Shown one piece after another: positions 45,085 through 53,915 of a DNA stretch of 64,000 bases (the first letter of the stretch is position 1; every line of letters starts with the position of its first letter). Location of the stretch: positions 19,659-83,658 of the forward strand of contig CAMHLZ010000005.1 of the NCBI GenBank assembly GCA_946186125.1, written 5' to 3'. Origin of the DNA: an uncultured Lachnospira sp. (lineage in GTDB: Bacteria > Bacillota > Clostridia > Lachnospirales > Lachnospiraceae). The position numbers were made by a program, and so were the translations under genes. The notes beneath the pieces were generated by a model. The model ran no database searches. It was given only the letters and a program-made list of their open reading frames with translations, and was not told where the DNA came from.

Positions 45085-46311
45085 TTAAACTATACTGTTT
45101 CCTGCTAAATATCCCGTAGACCATGCAATCTGCAGATTGTAACCTCCAGTAAATGCATCTACATCTATCATTTCCCCCGCAAAATACAATCCCTTTATCT
45201 TCTTCGATTCCATCGTTGCAGGATTTATTTCTTTAACATTAATTCCACCGTGTGTTATAATAGCTTCATCAAATCCCCTGGTTCCACTAATTGTCAATGA
45301 AAATTCTTTTATGCTATTAACAAGTCTTCTTCTCTCTTCTTTTGTTATTTCATGAATTTTTTTTGTTTCAGGTATTTCTGAATATTGGATTATACAAGGT
45401 ATCATTTTCTTTGGTAACAGCCTGTCCAAAGAATTTTTCAGATCCCTGTTGATATTTATTTCAAAATCTCTAATTATTCTGGCATCAAGCTGTTCTTCGG
45501 ATAAAGCCGGCTTCAAATCAATTACAAGCTTTAATTGATTATTTTCAATGTATTTTATTATCTTGCTGCTTGCACTAAGTATAATAGGACCACTTACTCC
45601 AAAATGTGTAAACAGCATTTCACCAAATGCAGAATATAAACATTTCTTTTCATTCATAATCTTTATCTCAACATTTTTTAGTGAAACCCCCTGCATTTCT
45701 TTTGGATAGTTTTCTTTTATTACAAGCGGCACAAGTGCAGGCATGAATTTTGTTGTTGTATGTCCTGTTTTATTCAAAATATCAAATCCACTTCCATCCG
45801 AACCTGTGGATGAATATGACAGACCACCTGTTGCCATAATAACTGCGTCTGTATATAACGTTTTTCCGTTTATAACAGCCCCTTTAATTATATCATCTTC
45901 AATAATCAAACTATCTATATTGTGTTTTAATTTTATCCGGACTCCCAGTTCTTTTAACTTTTTTTCCAGTACTTTAATTACGTCGGAAGATTTATCCGAT
46001 GAAGGGAATACTCTGTTCCCACGTTCTATTTTAACAGGCAAGCCAATTTCTTCAAAAAAGTCAATCACAGCCTGATTTGTAAATGTATATAATGCACTAT
46101 ACATGAACTTGGGATTCGTTACAATATTTTCAAATACTTCTTCAATTTCTGAAGAGTTAGTTATATTACATCTGCCTTTTCCGGTTATAAAGAGTTTTTT
46201 TCCTAGTTTTTCATTATGCTCGATTAAAGTAACCTCATGACCTGCACCTGCAGACTGTATCGCAGCCATCATTCCTGCCGGTCCCGCTCCTGCTACTATT
46301 ACTTTACTCAT
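45085..46311 (-). CDS. BaiN/HI0933 family FAD-dependent oxidoreductase
   Basis: This 408-residue flavoprotein starts with the FAD-binding GAGPAGMMAAIQSA and has GKKLFITGKGRCNITN, the hallmark of the HI0933/BaiN family. A second GG motif (MATGGLSYSSTGSDG) and the C-terminal FAGEMIDVDAFTGGYNLQIAWSTG in adjoining halves complete the fold. Substrates of most members are unknown. Some act on bile acid or other unsaturated compounds. It is 20 nt downstream of the RpiR gene. Confidence 0.9.
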   Translation of the reverse strand: MSKVIVAGAGPAGMMAAIQSAGAGHEVTLIEHNEKLGKKLFITGKGRCNITNSSEIEEVFENIVTNPKFMYSALYTFTNQAVIDFFEEIGLPVKIERGNRVFPSSDKSSDVIKVLEKKLKELGVRIKLKHNIDSLIIEDDIIKGAVINGKTLYTDAVIMATGGLSYSSTGSDGSGFDILNKTGHTTTKFMPALVPLVIKENYPKEMQGVSLKNVEIKIMNEKKCLYSAFGEMLFTHFGVSGPIILSASSKIIKYIENNQLKLVIDLKPALSEEQLDARIIRDFEININRDLKNSLDRLLPKKMIPCIIQYSEIPETKKIHEITKEERRRLVNSIKEFSLTISGTRGFDEAIITHGGINVKEINPATMESKKIKGLYFAGEMIDVDAFTGGYNLQIAWSTGYLAGNSIV

Positions 46312-46331
46312 GCCATTTCACGCCTTTCTTT

Positions 46332-47219
46332 TTATTTCGTGTTAATGTCAACCGTATCATCAAAAATATCCATTTCATCACCTTCATACGACTGATAATC
46401 TTCTCTTATTTTTTCCAGCATTTCCATATTTTCTTTTACTTTATCCTGTTTTTTTATACTCAAAGCCACTACAATGGCGTTAATCAGACTAACAGGTGCC
46501 GTTATTGAATCCATCATTGATGTTAATTCACTTTTTGCAAAAAGATTACACGAACTATAAAGATTCATTGGAGAATTGACATTATCCGTTATAGCTATTA
46601 CTTTAGCACTTCTGTCATTTGCGAATTCCATTGCCTTTAACGTTGTTTTCGAATATCTTGGAAAACTAATTCCCAGCATAACATCATTTTTATTTATCCT
46701 CATAATCTGTTCATAGATTTCCGTTGAATTACTTGTACTTATTATTCTTACATTATCAAACATAAGATTAAAATAAAATCCCATAAGTTCCGCAAGCGGA
46801 AGACAATTTCTTATTCCAACAATATATATACATTCAGCTGAAAGTATACTCTCTATAGCTTCATCAAATATATTTGTATCTAACATTTCTAATGTCATTT
46901 TCAATTTATTTATATCTGACCGCATAACACTGTTGATAATATCCTCACCCTGCATGTTTTCGTTATCTATTTCTATTCTGTCAATCCGGTCAAGTTTTTT
47001 TCTGACCATGCCACTTAAATCTTTTTGAAATTCTGGATAGCCGCTATATCCGATAAACGACGCAAATCTGACTACAGTTGATTCACTGACTCCCACTGTT
47101 TTACCTAACTCAGCTGCTGTCATAAAAGCTGCTTTAGCATAATTTTGCGTAACATAAACAGATATTTTTTTCTGTCCCTTACTCATTTTTTTGAATTTAC
47201 TTCTGATTTTTTCTTCCAC
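46332..47219 (-). CDS. RpiR family transcriptional regulator (HTH and SIS domains)
   Basis: The start is set at a GTG with GGAGAG upstream, giving 295 residues of normal family length (EEKIRSKFKKMSKGQKKIS). The open frame extends 104 codons further, but that part lies inside oadA and its 3' hairpin and is not coding. The HTH region is at about 1-80 (AAELGKTVGVSESTVVRFA). The SIS domain, which usually senses a sugar phosphate, spans about 125-255 (CIYIVGIRNCLPLAELMGF). What it controls is unknown. The oad operon upstream and the flavoprotein gene downstream are candidates. Confidence 0.88.
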   Translation of the reverse strand: MEEKIRSKFKKMSKGQKKISVYVTQNYAKAAFMTAAELGKTVGVSESTVVRFASFIGYSGYPEFQKDLSGMVRKKLDRIDRIEIDNENMQGEDIINSVMRSDINKLKMTLEMLDTNIFDEAIESILSAECIYIVGIRNCLPLAELMGFYFNLMFDNVRIISTSNSTEIYEQIMRINKNDVMLGISFPRYSKTTLKAMEFANDRSAKVIAITDNVNSPMNLYSSCNLFAKSELTSMMDSITAPVSLINAIVVALSIKKQDKVKENMEMLEKIREDYQSYEGDEMDIFDDTVDINTK

Positions 47220-47262
47220 AATTATCTCTCCATACAACGGTATAGCATTTTTCTTTATGCCA

Positions 47263-47295
47263 TAAACCGGAAGAAATAAACATTTCTCCCGGTTT
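47263..47295 (-). terminator. Stem-loop after oadA
   Basis: TAAACCGGAAGAAA and TTTCTCCCGGTTTA pair with small mismatches 12 nt past the oadA stop. There is no clear T run, so termination may be partial. Confidence 0.55.
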
Positions 47296-47307
47296 AATAT
47301 TATGACA

Positions 47308-48720
47308 TTATACAGGATATGAGCCACTTGCTGAATCAGCCTGTGAAGGGTCAATCTTTGTCTGCTGTGCTTCTCTATATTTGAAAAATTCTGTGGCAAC
47401 CTGTGGAAACAGTGCATATGACAATACATCTTCGTCCTGCTGAATATAAGCTGCCGCTTCTTTTTTGTATTTTTCAAGCTGTGGCTTAATCTTATCAGCC
47501 GGTCTGCATGTAATTGGCTTTTTATCTCCAATTGCCTTTTTCTGAACTTCTTTGTTAAACGGCTTTACTGTTTTTCCAAATTCACCACCAAGAATCTTCT
47601 TAGATTCTTTTGTTATCATCTTATATCTTTCACCCTGAAGAACATTTAATACAGCCTGTGTACCTACAATCTGTGATGATGGTGTAACAAGTGGCGGCTC
47701 ACCAAAGTCTTTACGTACTCTAGGTATTTCTTCAAGAACATCCTGATATTTATCCTCAGCATGTGCTTCACTTAACTGTGATACAAGATTTGATAACATT
47801 CCGCCAGGGACCTGGTATAATAATGTCTTAATATTTACTCCGAGAACCTTAGTATTCATAAGTCCTGATTCCAAAGCTTCTTCTCTCATTGGTCTGAAAT
47901 AATCAGCTATTTCAGCTAAAAGGCCCTGATCAAGACCTGTATCATACTCAGTTCCTTTAAATGTCTCAACCATTACTTCTGTAGCCGGCTGACTTGTACC
48001 CATTGAGAATGGTGACATTGCCGTATCAATTACATCTGCTCCGGCCTCTACTGCTTTTAAGTATGTCATTGACGCAACACCTGATGTATAGTGTGTATGC
48101 ATCTGTATCGGAAGTGATGTACCTTCCTTTAATGCCTGAACTAATTCAGTTGCTTTATAAGGAAGTAATAATCCGGCCATATCCTTTATACATAATGAAT
48201 CTGCACCCATATCCTCGATTTTTTTTGCTGTCTCTTTCCAATAATCAAGTGTGTATGCATCTCCTAATGTATAAGAAAGTGCTATCTGCGCATGACCTTT
48301 TTCTTTTTTCGCAGCATTTACTGCTGTTTTTAAGTTATCTAAATCATTAAAGCAGTCAAATATTCTGATAATATCAATACCGTTTGCAATAGACTTCTGT
48401 ACAAAATATTCTACTACGTCATCTGCATAATGATTATATCCTAAAATATTCTGTCCTCTGAATAACATCTGTAACTTTGTATTTTTAAATCCATCTCTTA
48501 ATTTTCTAAGTCTCTCCCACGGATCTTCTTTTAAAAATCTAAGAGATGCATCAAATGTAGCTCCACCCCAGCACTCTACTGAGTGGTATCCAACTTTATC
48601 CATCTTATCAATAATAGGAAGCATCTGTTCTGTTGACATTCTTGTTGCTATTAATGACTGATGGGCATCACGCAAAACTGTTTCTGTTATCTTAATTGTT
48701 TTTTTAACCTTCTCTGCCAT
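47308..48720 (-). CDS. oadA: Oxaloacetate decarboxylase alpha-type carboxyltransferase
   Basis: This 470-residue protein matches the carboxyltransferase part of OadA and pyruvate carboxylase (TVLRDAHQSLIATRMSTEQM, MHTHYTSGVASMTY). It moves the carboxyl group of oxaloacetate to biotin, or the reverse. It lacks the C-terminal biotinyl domain, which is encoded separately at 50001-50363. It is also homologous to the 5S subunit of transcarboxylase. It is last in a five-gene operon behind oadB, after intergenic element copy C. Confidence 0.92.
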   Translation of the reverse strand: MAEKVKKTIKITETVLRDAHQSLIATRMSTEQMLPIIDKMDKVGYHSVECWGGATFDASLRFLKEDPWERLRKLRDGFKNTKLQMLFRGQNILGYNHYADDVVEYFVQKSIANGIDIIRIFDCFNDLDNLKTAVNAAKKEKGHAQIALSYTLGDAYTLDYWKETAKKIEDMGADSLCIKDMAGLLLPYKATELVQALKEGTSLPIQMHTHYTSGVASMTYLKAVEAGADVIDTAMSPFSMGTSQPATEVMVETFKGTEYDTGLDQGLLAEIADYFRPMREEALESGLMNTKVLGVNIKTLLYQVPGGMLSNLVSQLSEAHAEDKYQDVLEEIPRVRKDFGEPPLVTPSSQIVGTQAVLNVLQGERYKMITKESKKILGGEFGKTVKPFNKEVQKKAIGDKKPITCRPADKIKPQLEKYKKEAAAYIQQDEDVLSYALFPQVATEFFKYREAQQTKIDPSQADSASGSYPV

Positions 48721-48727
48721 CTTATCA

Positions 48728-48812
48728 CTCCAATCTGTCGTATAAACGACTTAATTCATATTTAACAAAATTTGCCGTGTGAAAATTCATATACCATTAT
48801 GATTTTTTACAC
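48728..48812 (-). repeat. Intergenic hairpin element, copy C (oadB / oadA)
   Basis: The hairpin GTGTAAAAAATCATA/TATGAATTTTCACAC (48777-48812) begins on the oadB stop codon. The rest is diverged from the other copies, but an ATTGGAG close to the oadA start provides the ribosome binding site. A small palindrome GTCGTTTATACGAC is also present. Confidence 0.7.
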
Positions 48813-49966
48813 TATGCTCCAATTCCAAATATTGCCATAAATGTTCCCGCTGCTACTGCCGTACCTATTACACCTGCAACGTTTGGTCCCATGGCATGCA
48901 TAAGTAGGAAGTTTGACGGATCTGCTTCAGATCCAACTTTCTGAGAAACTCTGGCTGCCATAGGAACAGCTGAAACACCTGCTGATCCGATTAACGGATT
49001 GATCTTTCCATGAGTTAAACCACACATGATTTTTCCAATCAACACTCCTGCAGCTGTACCGCACGCAAAAGCTATCAATCCTAAAGCTACGATTTTAAGA
49101 GTATCCAAATTCAAAAATGCTTCTGCACTTGTAGTTGCACCTACACTTGTACCCAAAAGAATAACTACAATGTACATAAGTGCATTTGATGCAGTATCCG
49201 TGAGCTGTTTAACAACCCCACATTCTCTGAAAAGATTTCCAAGCATAAGCATACCTACCAGAGGCGCTGTGGTTGGCAAAATAAGTACTACAACTATCGT
49301 AATAACGATAGGAAATAATATCTTCTCAAGTTTAGAAACAGGTCTTAACTGCTCCATTTTTATCTTTCTTTCCTTCTCAGTAGTAAGAAGTCTCATAATA
49401 GGCGGCTGAATAATCGGCACAAGTGACATATACGAATATGCCGCTACCGCAATAGGTCCGAGTAATGCAGTCTGTCCTAATTTTCCTGCAAGGAAAATAG
49501 ATGTAGGACCATCAGCTCCACCAATGATAGATATCGCTGCCGCTGCTTTATCATTAAATCCCATAAATATCGCCATAAAATATGCTATATAAATACCAAA
49601 CTGTGCTGCCGCACCCATAATGAAGCACTTTGGATTTGCTATCAACGGTCCAAAATCTGTCATTGCTCCGACACCTAAGAATATCAGAGATGGCAGTATA
49701 CTCCACTCATCTAATTTATAAAAATAATGTAATAATCCACCTACACCGTTAGATGATTCCTCGATTTTAAGCATTATATCCGGATACATGTTTACAAGCA
49801 ACATTCCAAATGCAATAGGAACCAGCAATAATGGCTCATATTCTTTTGCAATCGCCAGATATAAAAACACCAAAGCAACAAGTATCATAATATAATTTCC
49901 AACCGTAAGATTAAAAAACGCAGTCTGGTGAACTAAATTATCCAATGTATTAACAATGTAATCCAT
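48812..49966 (-). CDS. oadB: Sodium-translocating decarboxylase beta subunit
   Basis: OadB/MmdB decarboxylates carboxybiotin and exports sodium. The start MDYIVNTLDNL has AGGAGG 7 nt upstream, giving 384 residues. About ten membrane segments are visible, with the conserved GGADGPTSIFLAGKL and the later NPLIGSAGVSAVPMAARV. It sits between the biotin carrier gene and oadA and would serve both carboxyltransferases of the operon. Confidence 0.95.
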   Translation of the reverse strand: MDYIVNTLDNLVHQTAFFNLTVGNYIMILVALVFLYLAIAKEYEPLLLVPIAFGMLLVNMYPDIMLKIEESSNGVGGLLHYFYKLDEWSILPSLIFLGVGAMTDFGPLIANPKCFIMGAAAQFGIYIAYFMAIFMGFNDKAAAAISIIGGADGPTSIFLAGKLGQTALLGPIAVAAYSYMSLVPIIQPPIMRLLTTEKERKIKMEQLRPVSKLEKILFPIVITIVVVLILPTTAPLVGMLMLGNLFRECGVVKQLTDTASNALMYIVVILLGTSVGATTSAEAFLNLDTLKIVALGLIAFACGTAAGVLIGKIMCGLTHGKINPLIGSAGVSAVPMAARVSQKVGSEADPSNFLLMHAMGPNVAGVIGTAVAAGTFMAIFGIGA

Positions 49967-50000
49967 TTTATTTCCTCCTGTCAATTTTTATATATGGAAA

Positions 50001-50363
50001 TTAATTCATAGTTGCTAAAATATTTCCAGATTCAACACTTGCACCTTCACTTACATCGATACTAGCAATTGTTCCATCTTCAGGGGCAACAATCTCATTT
50101 TCCATCTTCATTGCTTCAAGAATCATGATTACGTCACCCTTCTTAACAGTCTGACCTGCGCTTACTTTAACAGATAATATCTTACCAGGCATAGGTGCTG
50201 TTACGCTCTTGCTTCCCTTTGCACCTGAAGCATTCTTCTTTGCAGGTGCTTTCTTTACAGGTGCTGCACTTGTAGTCTGAACAGGAGCTGCTCCTGCACC
50301 TGAAGTTTCCTCAACCACTACATCGTATTCTGTTCCGTTTACTGTAATTTTATATGTCTTCAT
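50001..50363 (-). CDS. Biotin carboxyl carrier protein
   Basis: This 120-residue protein has a short N-terminal domain (MKTYKITVNGTEYDVVVEE), an Ala/Pro/Lys-rich linker (about 22-52) and a biotinyl domain with Lys86 in EAMKMEN. It carries the carboxyl group from the transferases to OadB. The linker resembles those of the 1.3S transcarboxylase and MmdC subunits. It is encoded between oadG and oadB. Confidence 0.94.
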   Translation of the reverse strand: MKTYKITVNGTEYDVVVEETSGAGAAPVQTTSAAPVKKAPAKKNASGAKGSKSVTAPMPGKILSVKVSAGQTVKKGDVIMILEAMKMENEIVAPEDGTIASIDVSEGASVESGNILATMN

Positions 50364-50384
50364 TTTAAAATTCCTCCTTATATG

Positions 50385-51155
50385 CTATGCACTTTTCCAC
50401 TTATTCTGTGTTCTTCTCTTAATGGAACGTACCACAAATCCATCTGAGCATGTGCCCTGTGATGCAGCAATTGCAGCCGTAATGACCGCAACAAGTTCCA
50501 AATCATCTACAAGTTCTTCTGTATCATTTATATTTTCAGTCGTCTTTACATCGGTTATAACAACGTCTGGTTTCTTTTTCTGAGCAGAATTAATTATTCC
50601 AAATAAACTGATTACCAATGAAAGGAATATTAATACTATAAAAACAGTTCCCATACCCATTAAGGTATTCATTCCCGCTTTTTCCATCTTTGAGCCAAAA
50701 CTTGATGCATTTTCATCCTGCATCATTGAAAATGAAATATCTACCGGAATCACATCATCATTAATCTGCTGGAATTTCGATACAATTTTTACATCAGAAT
50801 TCTTAAAATGCATGATTGACTCTGCAACAATACAATCGTCAAACTCTTCTATATCGCATTTATCAACTGAAACAAAATCGCCAATTTTATTATCTTTTAC
50901 AACCTTATAAGACTCAAATGCAGCTCTGCTCATACCTACATTATTTTCAATAAAGTATTCTATCTCAGCATCAGATTTATTTGCAAAATACTGTGCTGTG
51001 GATTCCATGCCGGAATTAATATCTTCATACTGGTATTCAAATGGAGCACTTCCGTCTGCATAAACGAAATTGTCTGTCTTTGCAAAAACAAATATAAGTA
51101 CCACAACAGATACCAATAATATAGCCGACATAAGAGAATTAGAAAATTTTTTCAT
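50385..51155 (-). CDS. oadG: OadG family decarboxylase gamma subunit with extracellular domain
   Basis: OadG/MmdD subunits hold the decarboxylase complex together at the membrane and are usually about 80-120 residues. This one has 256. A membrane segment or signal (about 8-26) is followed by about 130 residues that probably lie outside, then the typical gamma part: a membrane segment at about 165-190 (MGTVFIVLIFLSLVISLF) and the C-terminal ELVAVITAAIAASQG to GFVVRSIKRR. The extra N-terminal domain is unusual. The gene follows the MmdA-type gene by 14 nt. Confidence 0.85.
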   Translation of the reverse strand: MKKFSNSLMSAILLVSVVVLIFVFAKTDNFVYADGSAPFEYQYEDINSGMESTAQYFANKSDAEIEYFIENNVGMSRAAFESYKVVKDNKIGDFVSVDKCDIEEFDDCIVAESIMHFKNSDVKIVSKFQQINDDVIPVDISFSMMQDENASSFGSKMEKAGMNTLMGMGTVFIVLIFLSLVISLFGIINSAQKKKPDVVITDVKTTENINDTEELVDDLELVAVITAAIAASQGTCSDGFVVRSIKRRTQNKWKSA

Positions 51156-51169
51156 GTCTGCACCTCACC

Positions 51170-52597
51170 TTACACTGTTCCATGTTTTTTAAACGGTAAT
51201 TCTTCTCTCTTTGTATATAACATTTCAAACGCACCGATTACATATTTTCTTGTATCAGCAGGTGCGATTATGTTATCTACATATCCTCTTCTGGCTGCTG
51301 ATAAACAATCTAACTGTAATGTTTTGTATTCATCTGCAGCTTTAGAAATATCAGATGCATCATTGTAAATAACTTTTGCAGCCAATGACGCATCCATCAT
51401 TCCAACTTCAGTACCTTCCCATGCATATACAAAATCACAGCCTGTTCCCTTACTGTTCATAGCATTATAAGCTGTTCCATATGCTTTTCCGATAATAACA
51501 TTTACTTTAGGTACAGTAGCTGATGCAAATGAGTATGTCATACCGGCAATTGCTTTTGCAAGTCTCTTTTCATCTTCCATAGATGAACTAAAACCTGTAA
51601 CATTAGTAAGTGTCAATACAGGTATTGAGAATGCATCACAGAATTTTACAAACGCAGCCGCTTTCTCACAACCTGCCGTAGTGAGCACAGAATCAAACTT
51701 CTCTGCAACTTTCATATCTTCATCGAACAATTCCGTTCTGTTAGCCACTGCTCCTACTGTCAGTCCGTTAAGTTTTATAAATCCTGTAACAACTTCCTTT
51801 GCATAAGCTGCCTTTGTCTCAAAGAAATATCCTGAATCAGATATCTCTTTTAATGCATATGCAGTATCACCGGAACAGTCGCTTACTGTCTCGCATACCC
51901 TGTTTAAATCATCTGAACATTCACCGTATAATGCAGTATCGTCATTATTCAATGGCAACGTACAGACTAAATCTCTTATTTTCTCAAACAAAGTATCTTC
52001 ATCAGCAACTACATCAGCATTTCCTGTCTCTTCACTTTGGAATTTTGCAGACGCAGTATCACACTTTTCTGTATAATTACCGGCAATTACATTTGGAGAA
52101 TTCACAAATAACTTTCCTTCAACATCCATAAATGTAAAGTCAGCAAGTTCCGTAAGAACTGCCAATCCACCACCACATTTTCCAAAAACTGCACAAATCT
52201 GTGGAATGACACCTGATGCTTTAGCCTGCATTGAATAAATCTCTCCAAAAGCATTTAATGCATCCGTAGCTTCCTGTAGTCTTAATCCTGCACTGTCTAT
52301 AATTCCAATAACAGGCGCTCCCATTTTCATTGCCATCTTGTAAAGATTAACTATTTTCTTTGAATGCATCTCACCTACTGATCCATTCAATACAGAAGCA
52401 TCCTGACTGTATACGTACACAAGATTTCCACCTATTACACCATATCCGGTTATGACTCCATCCGCCGGTGTATCTTTAGATGATAAGTTGAAATCAGTAT
52501 TTCTTGATGTAACAAAGCTACCAATTTCAACAAAACTGTTATCATCAAGTAAAGATTCGACTCTTTGCCTTGCTGACTCATTTGTCGTAGTACTCAT
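51170..52597 (-). CDS. MmdA-type carboxyltransferase (acyl-CoA decarboxylase alpha)
   Basis: This 475-residue protein belongs to the acyl-CoA carboxyltransferase family (methylmalonyl-CoA decarboxylase alpha, propionyl-CoA carboxylase beta, transcarboxylase 12S). Motifs include DGVITGYGVIGGNLVYVYSQ, GAPVIGIIDSAGLRLQEA and the C-terminal NVIIGKAYGTAYNAMNSKG. It is somewhat shorter and more diverged than the usual 510 residues, so the acyl-CoA substrate is uncertain. It is first in an operon that also encodes an OadA-type transferase. Confidence 0.85.
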   Translation of the reverse strand: MSTTTNESARQRVESLLDDNSFVEIGSFVTSRNTDFNLSSKDTPADGVITGYGVIGGNLVYVYSQDASVLNGSVGEMHSKKIVNLYKMAMKMGAPVIGIIDSAGLRLQEATDALNAFGEIYSMQAKASGVIPQICAVFGKCGGGLAVLTELADFTFMDVEGKLFVNSPNVIAGNYTEKCDTASAKFQSEETGNADVVADEDTLFEKIRDLVCTLPLNNDDTALYGECSDDLNRVCETVSDCSGDTAYALKEISDSGYFFETKAAYAKEVVTGFIKLNGLTVGAVANRTELFDEDMKVAEKFDSVLTTAGCEKAAAFVKFCDAFSIPVLTLTNVTGFSSSMEDEKRLAKAIAGMTYSFASATVPKVNVIIGKAYGTAYNAMNSKGTGCDFVYAWEGTEVGMMDASLAAKVIYNDASDISKAADEYKTLQLDCLSAARRGYVDNIIAPADTRKYVIGAFEMLYTKREELPFKKHGTV

Positions 52598-52658
52598 TTT
52601 TAAACCTCCATTTTATATATTAAATTTATCAAAATCTCTGCCGATTGTAATTGTATAA

Positions 52659-53801
52659 TTAATCACGCAAAAAATCAAGTAAAAAAGTTCTAAAAATAGC
52701 AATAAATTCCCAAGTAAAATTTCTTTTTTCGATTTTATCTGCGGTTTTTATATCGTAACATTTATATTTTTCCCCATTTATATATATTTCTACATTTCCA
52801 ACCTTCTGATTCTTATACACCGGAGCTTCGATGCTTTTTTTATAATTATATCTGATATCTGTTTTCTCATCATTCTTCATCAATATATTTTCCACACCCG
52901 AAGCATTAATCCCCACTCTGTCCTTAACACCATTTTCAACACGTATATCCTCTTTAAAGTCACTGCCTTTATATATCATTTCGTATTCATAATTATTTAA
53001 CCCGTAATTCATTAGTTTTCTTGTATCCCCCCATTTATATTCTTTATGTGGTGGCCATCCCGATGCCAGAACAACAGAAATTAGTTTTTTGTTTTTTTCA
53101 TGAACGGCTCCAACAAAACAATATCCTGCATTACCTGTAAATCCTGTTTTAATTCCTACAGCTCCGGACATCTGATTTAAAAACGCATTCTTATTGTTTA
53201 CCTTTATTTTTTTCCCGCTGTTTATCTCTGAAAAAATGTATTCCCTTGTATTTATTATTTCCTTAAATTTTTTATTTTTCATTGCATATGCAGAAATTAA
53301 TGCCATGTCGTATGCTGTAGTAAAATGATTTTCATTATCAAGACCATTAGGTGTTACAAAATTTGTATCCTCTGCACCTATCTGCTTAGCTTTTTCATTC
53401 ATCATTTTTGCAAAACTCTGCACATTTCCTCCAACTGCTTCTGCTATAGCCACTGCCGTATCATTATGTGATTCGAGCATAAGTGAATATAATAAATCTT
53501 TTAAATAGTATTTTTCCCCATGTCTCATCCCTAATTTCACTTCCGGCATAGATGCTGCATAATCTGATACTTCTGTTACAGATTCAATCTTTCCATATTC
53601 TAACGCGGTAATACATGTCATTATCTTTGTTGTGCTCGCATTAGGCAGTTTTTCTCTACTGTTTTTTTCATACAGCACTCTTCCACTCATCTCATCTATT
53701 AATATAGCAGATTTTGCATTAAGATTTATTTCTTCTTTTCCGTACATATTTTCTGTAAAAATCAAAATCATCAATACTGATATGATTATCCTTTTTACCA
53801 T
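52659..53801 (-). CDS. D-alanyl-D-alanine carboxypeptidase (DacF-like), first copy
   Basis: This 380-residue penicillin-binding protein trims peptidoglycan stem peptides. The start MVKRIIISVL is preceded by GAGGA and opens a signal peptide. Catalytic motifs are SxxK at Ser56-Lys59 (NASTTKIMT), SHN at 111-113 and KTG at 217-219. A C-terminal beta domain and a weakly amphipathic tail (FRTFLLDFLRD) could anchor it to the membrane. It lies behind the MalG terminator and ahead of the carboxyltransferase operon. Confidence 0.93.
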   Translation of the reverse strand: MVKRIIISVLMILIFTENMYGKEEINLNAKSAILIDEMSGRVLYEKNSREKLPNASTTKIMTCITALEYGKIESVTEVSDYAASMPEVKLGMRHGEKYYLKDLLYSLMLESHNDTAVAIAEAVGGNVQSFAKMMNEKAKQIGAEDTNFVTPNGLDNENHFTTAYDMALISAYAMKNKKFKEIINTREYIFSEINSGKKIKVNNKNAFLNQMSGAVGIKTGFTGNAGYCFVGAVHEKNKKLISVVLASGWPPHKEYKWGDTRKLMNYGLNNYEYEMIYKGSDFKEDIRVENGVKDRVGINASGVENILMKNDEKTDIRYNYKKSIEAPVYKNQKVGNVEIYINGEKYKCYDIKTADKIEKRNFTWEFIAIFRTFLLDFLRD

Positions 53802-53845
53802 TGTCGTCCTCAATTCTTTTCTTATATTTTATGCAATAACATACA

Positions 53846-53883
53846 AAAATAAGTACTACAACATAATGTCATAGTACTTATTT
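53846..53883 (-). terminator. Terminator of the malEFG operon
   Basis: AAATAAGTACTA and TAGTACTTATTT pair perfectly around a 14-nt loop, followed by TTG on the - strand. It lies 33 nt past the malG stop. Confidence 0.75.
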
Positions 53884-53915
53884 CCTATATGTTTTATTGC
53901 TTTTTTATATTCAAA

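Noticed and set aside
47220..47531. The 104-codon upstream extension of the RpiR gene.
   Set aside because: It overlaps oadA and the oadA hairpin. The GTG at 47217-47219 with GGAGAG gives the normal family length.
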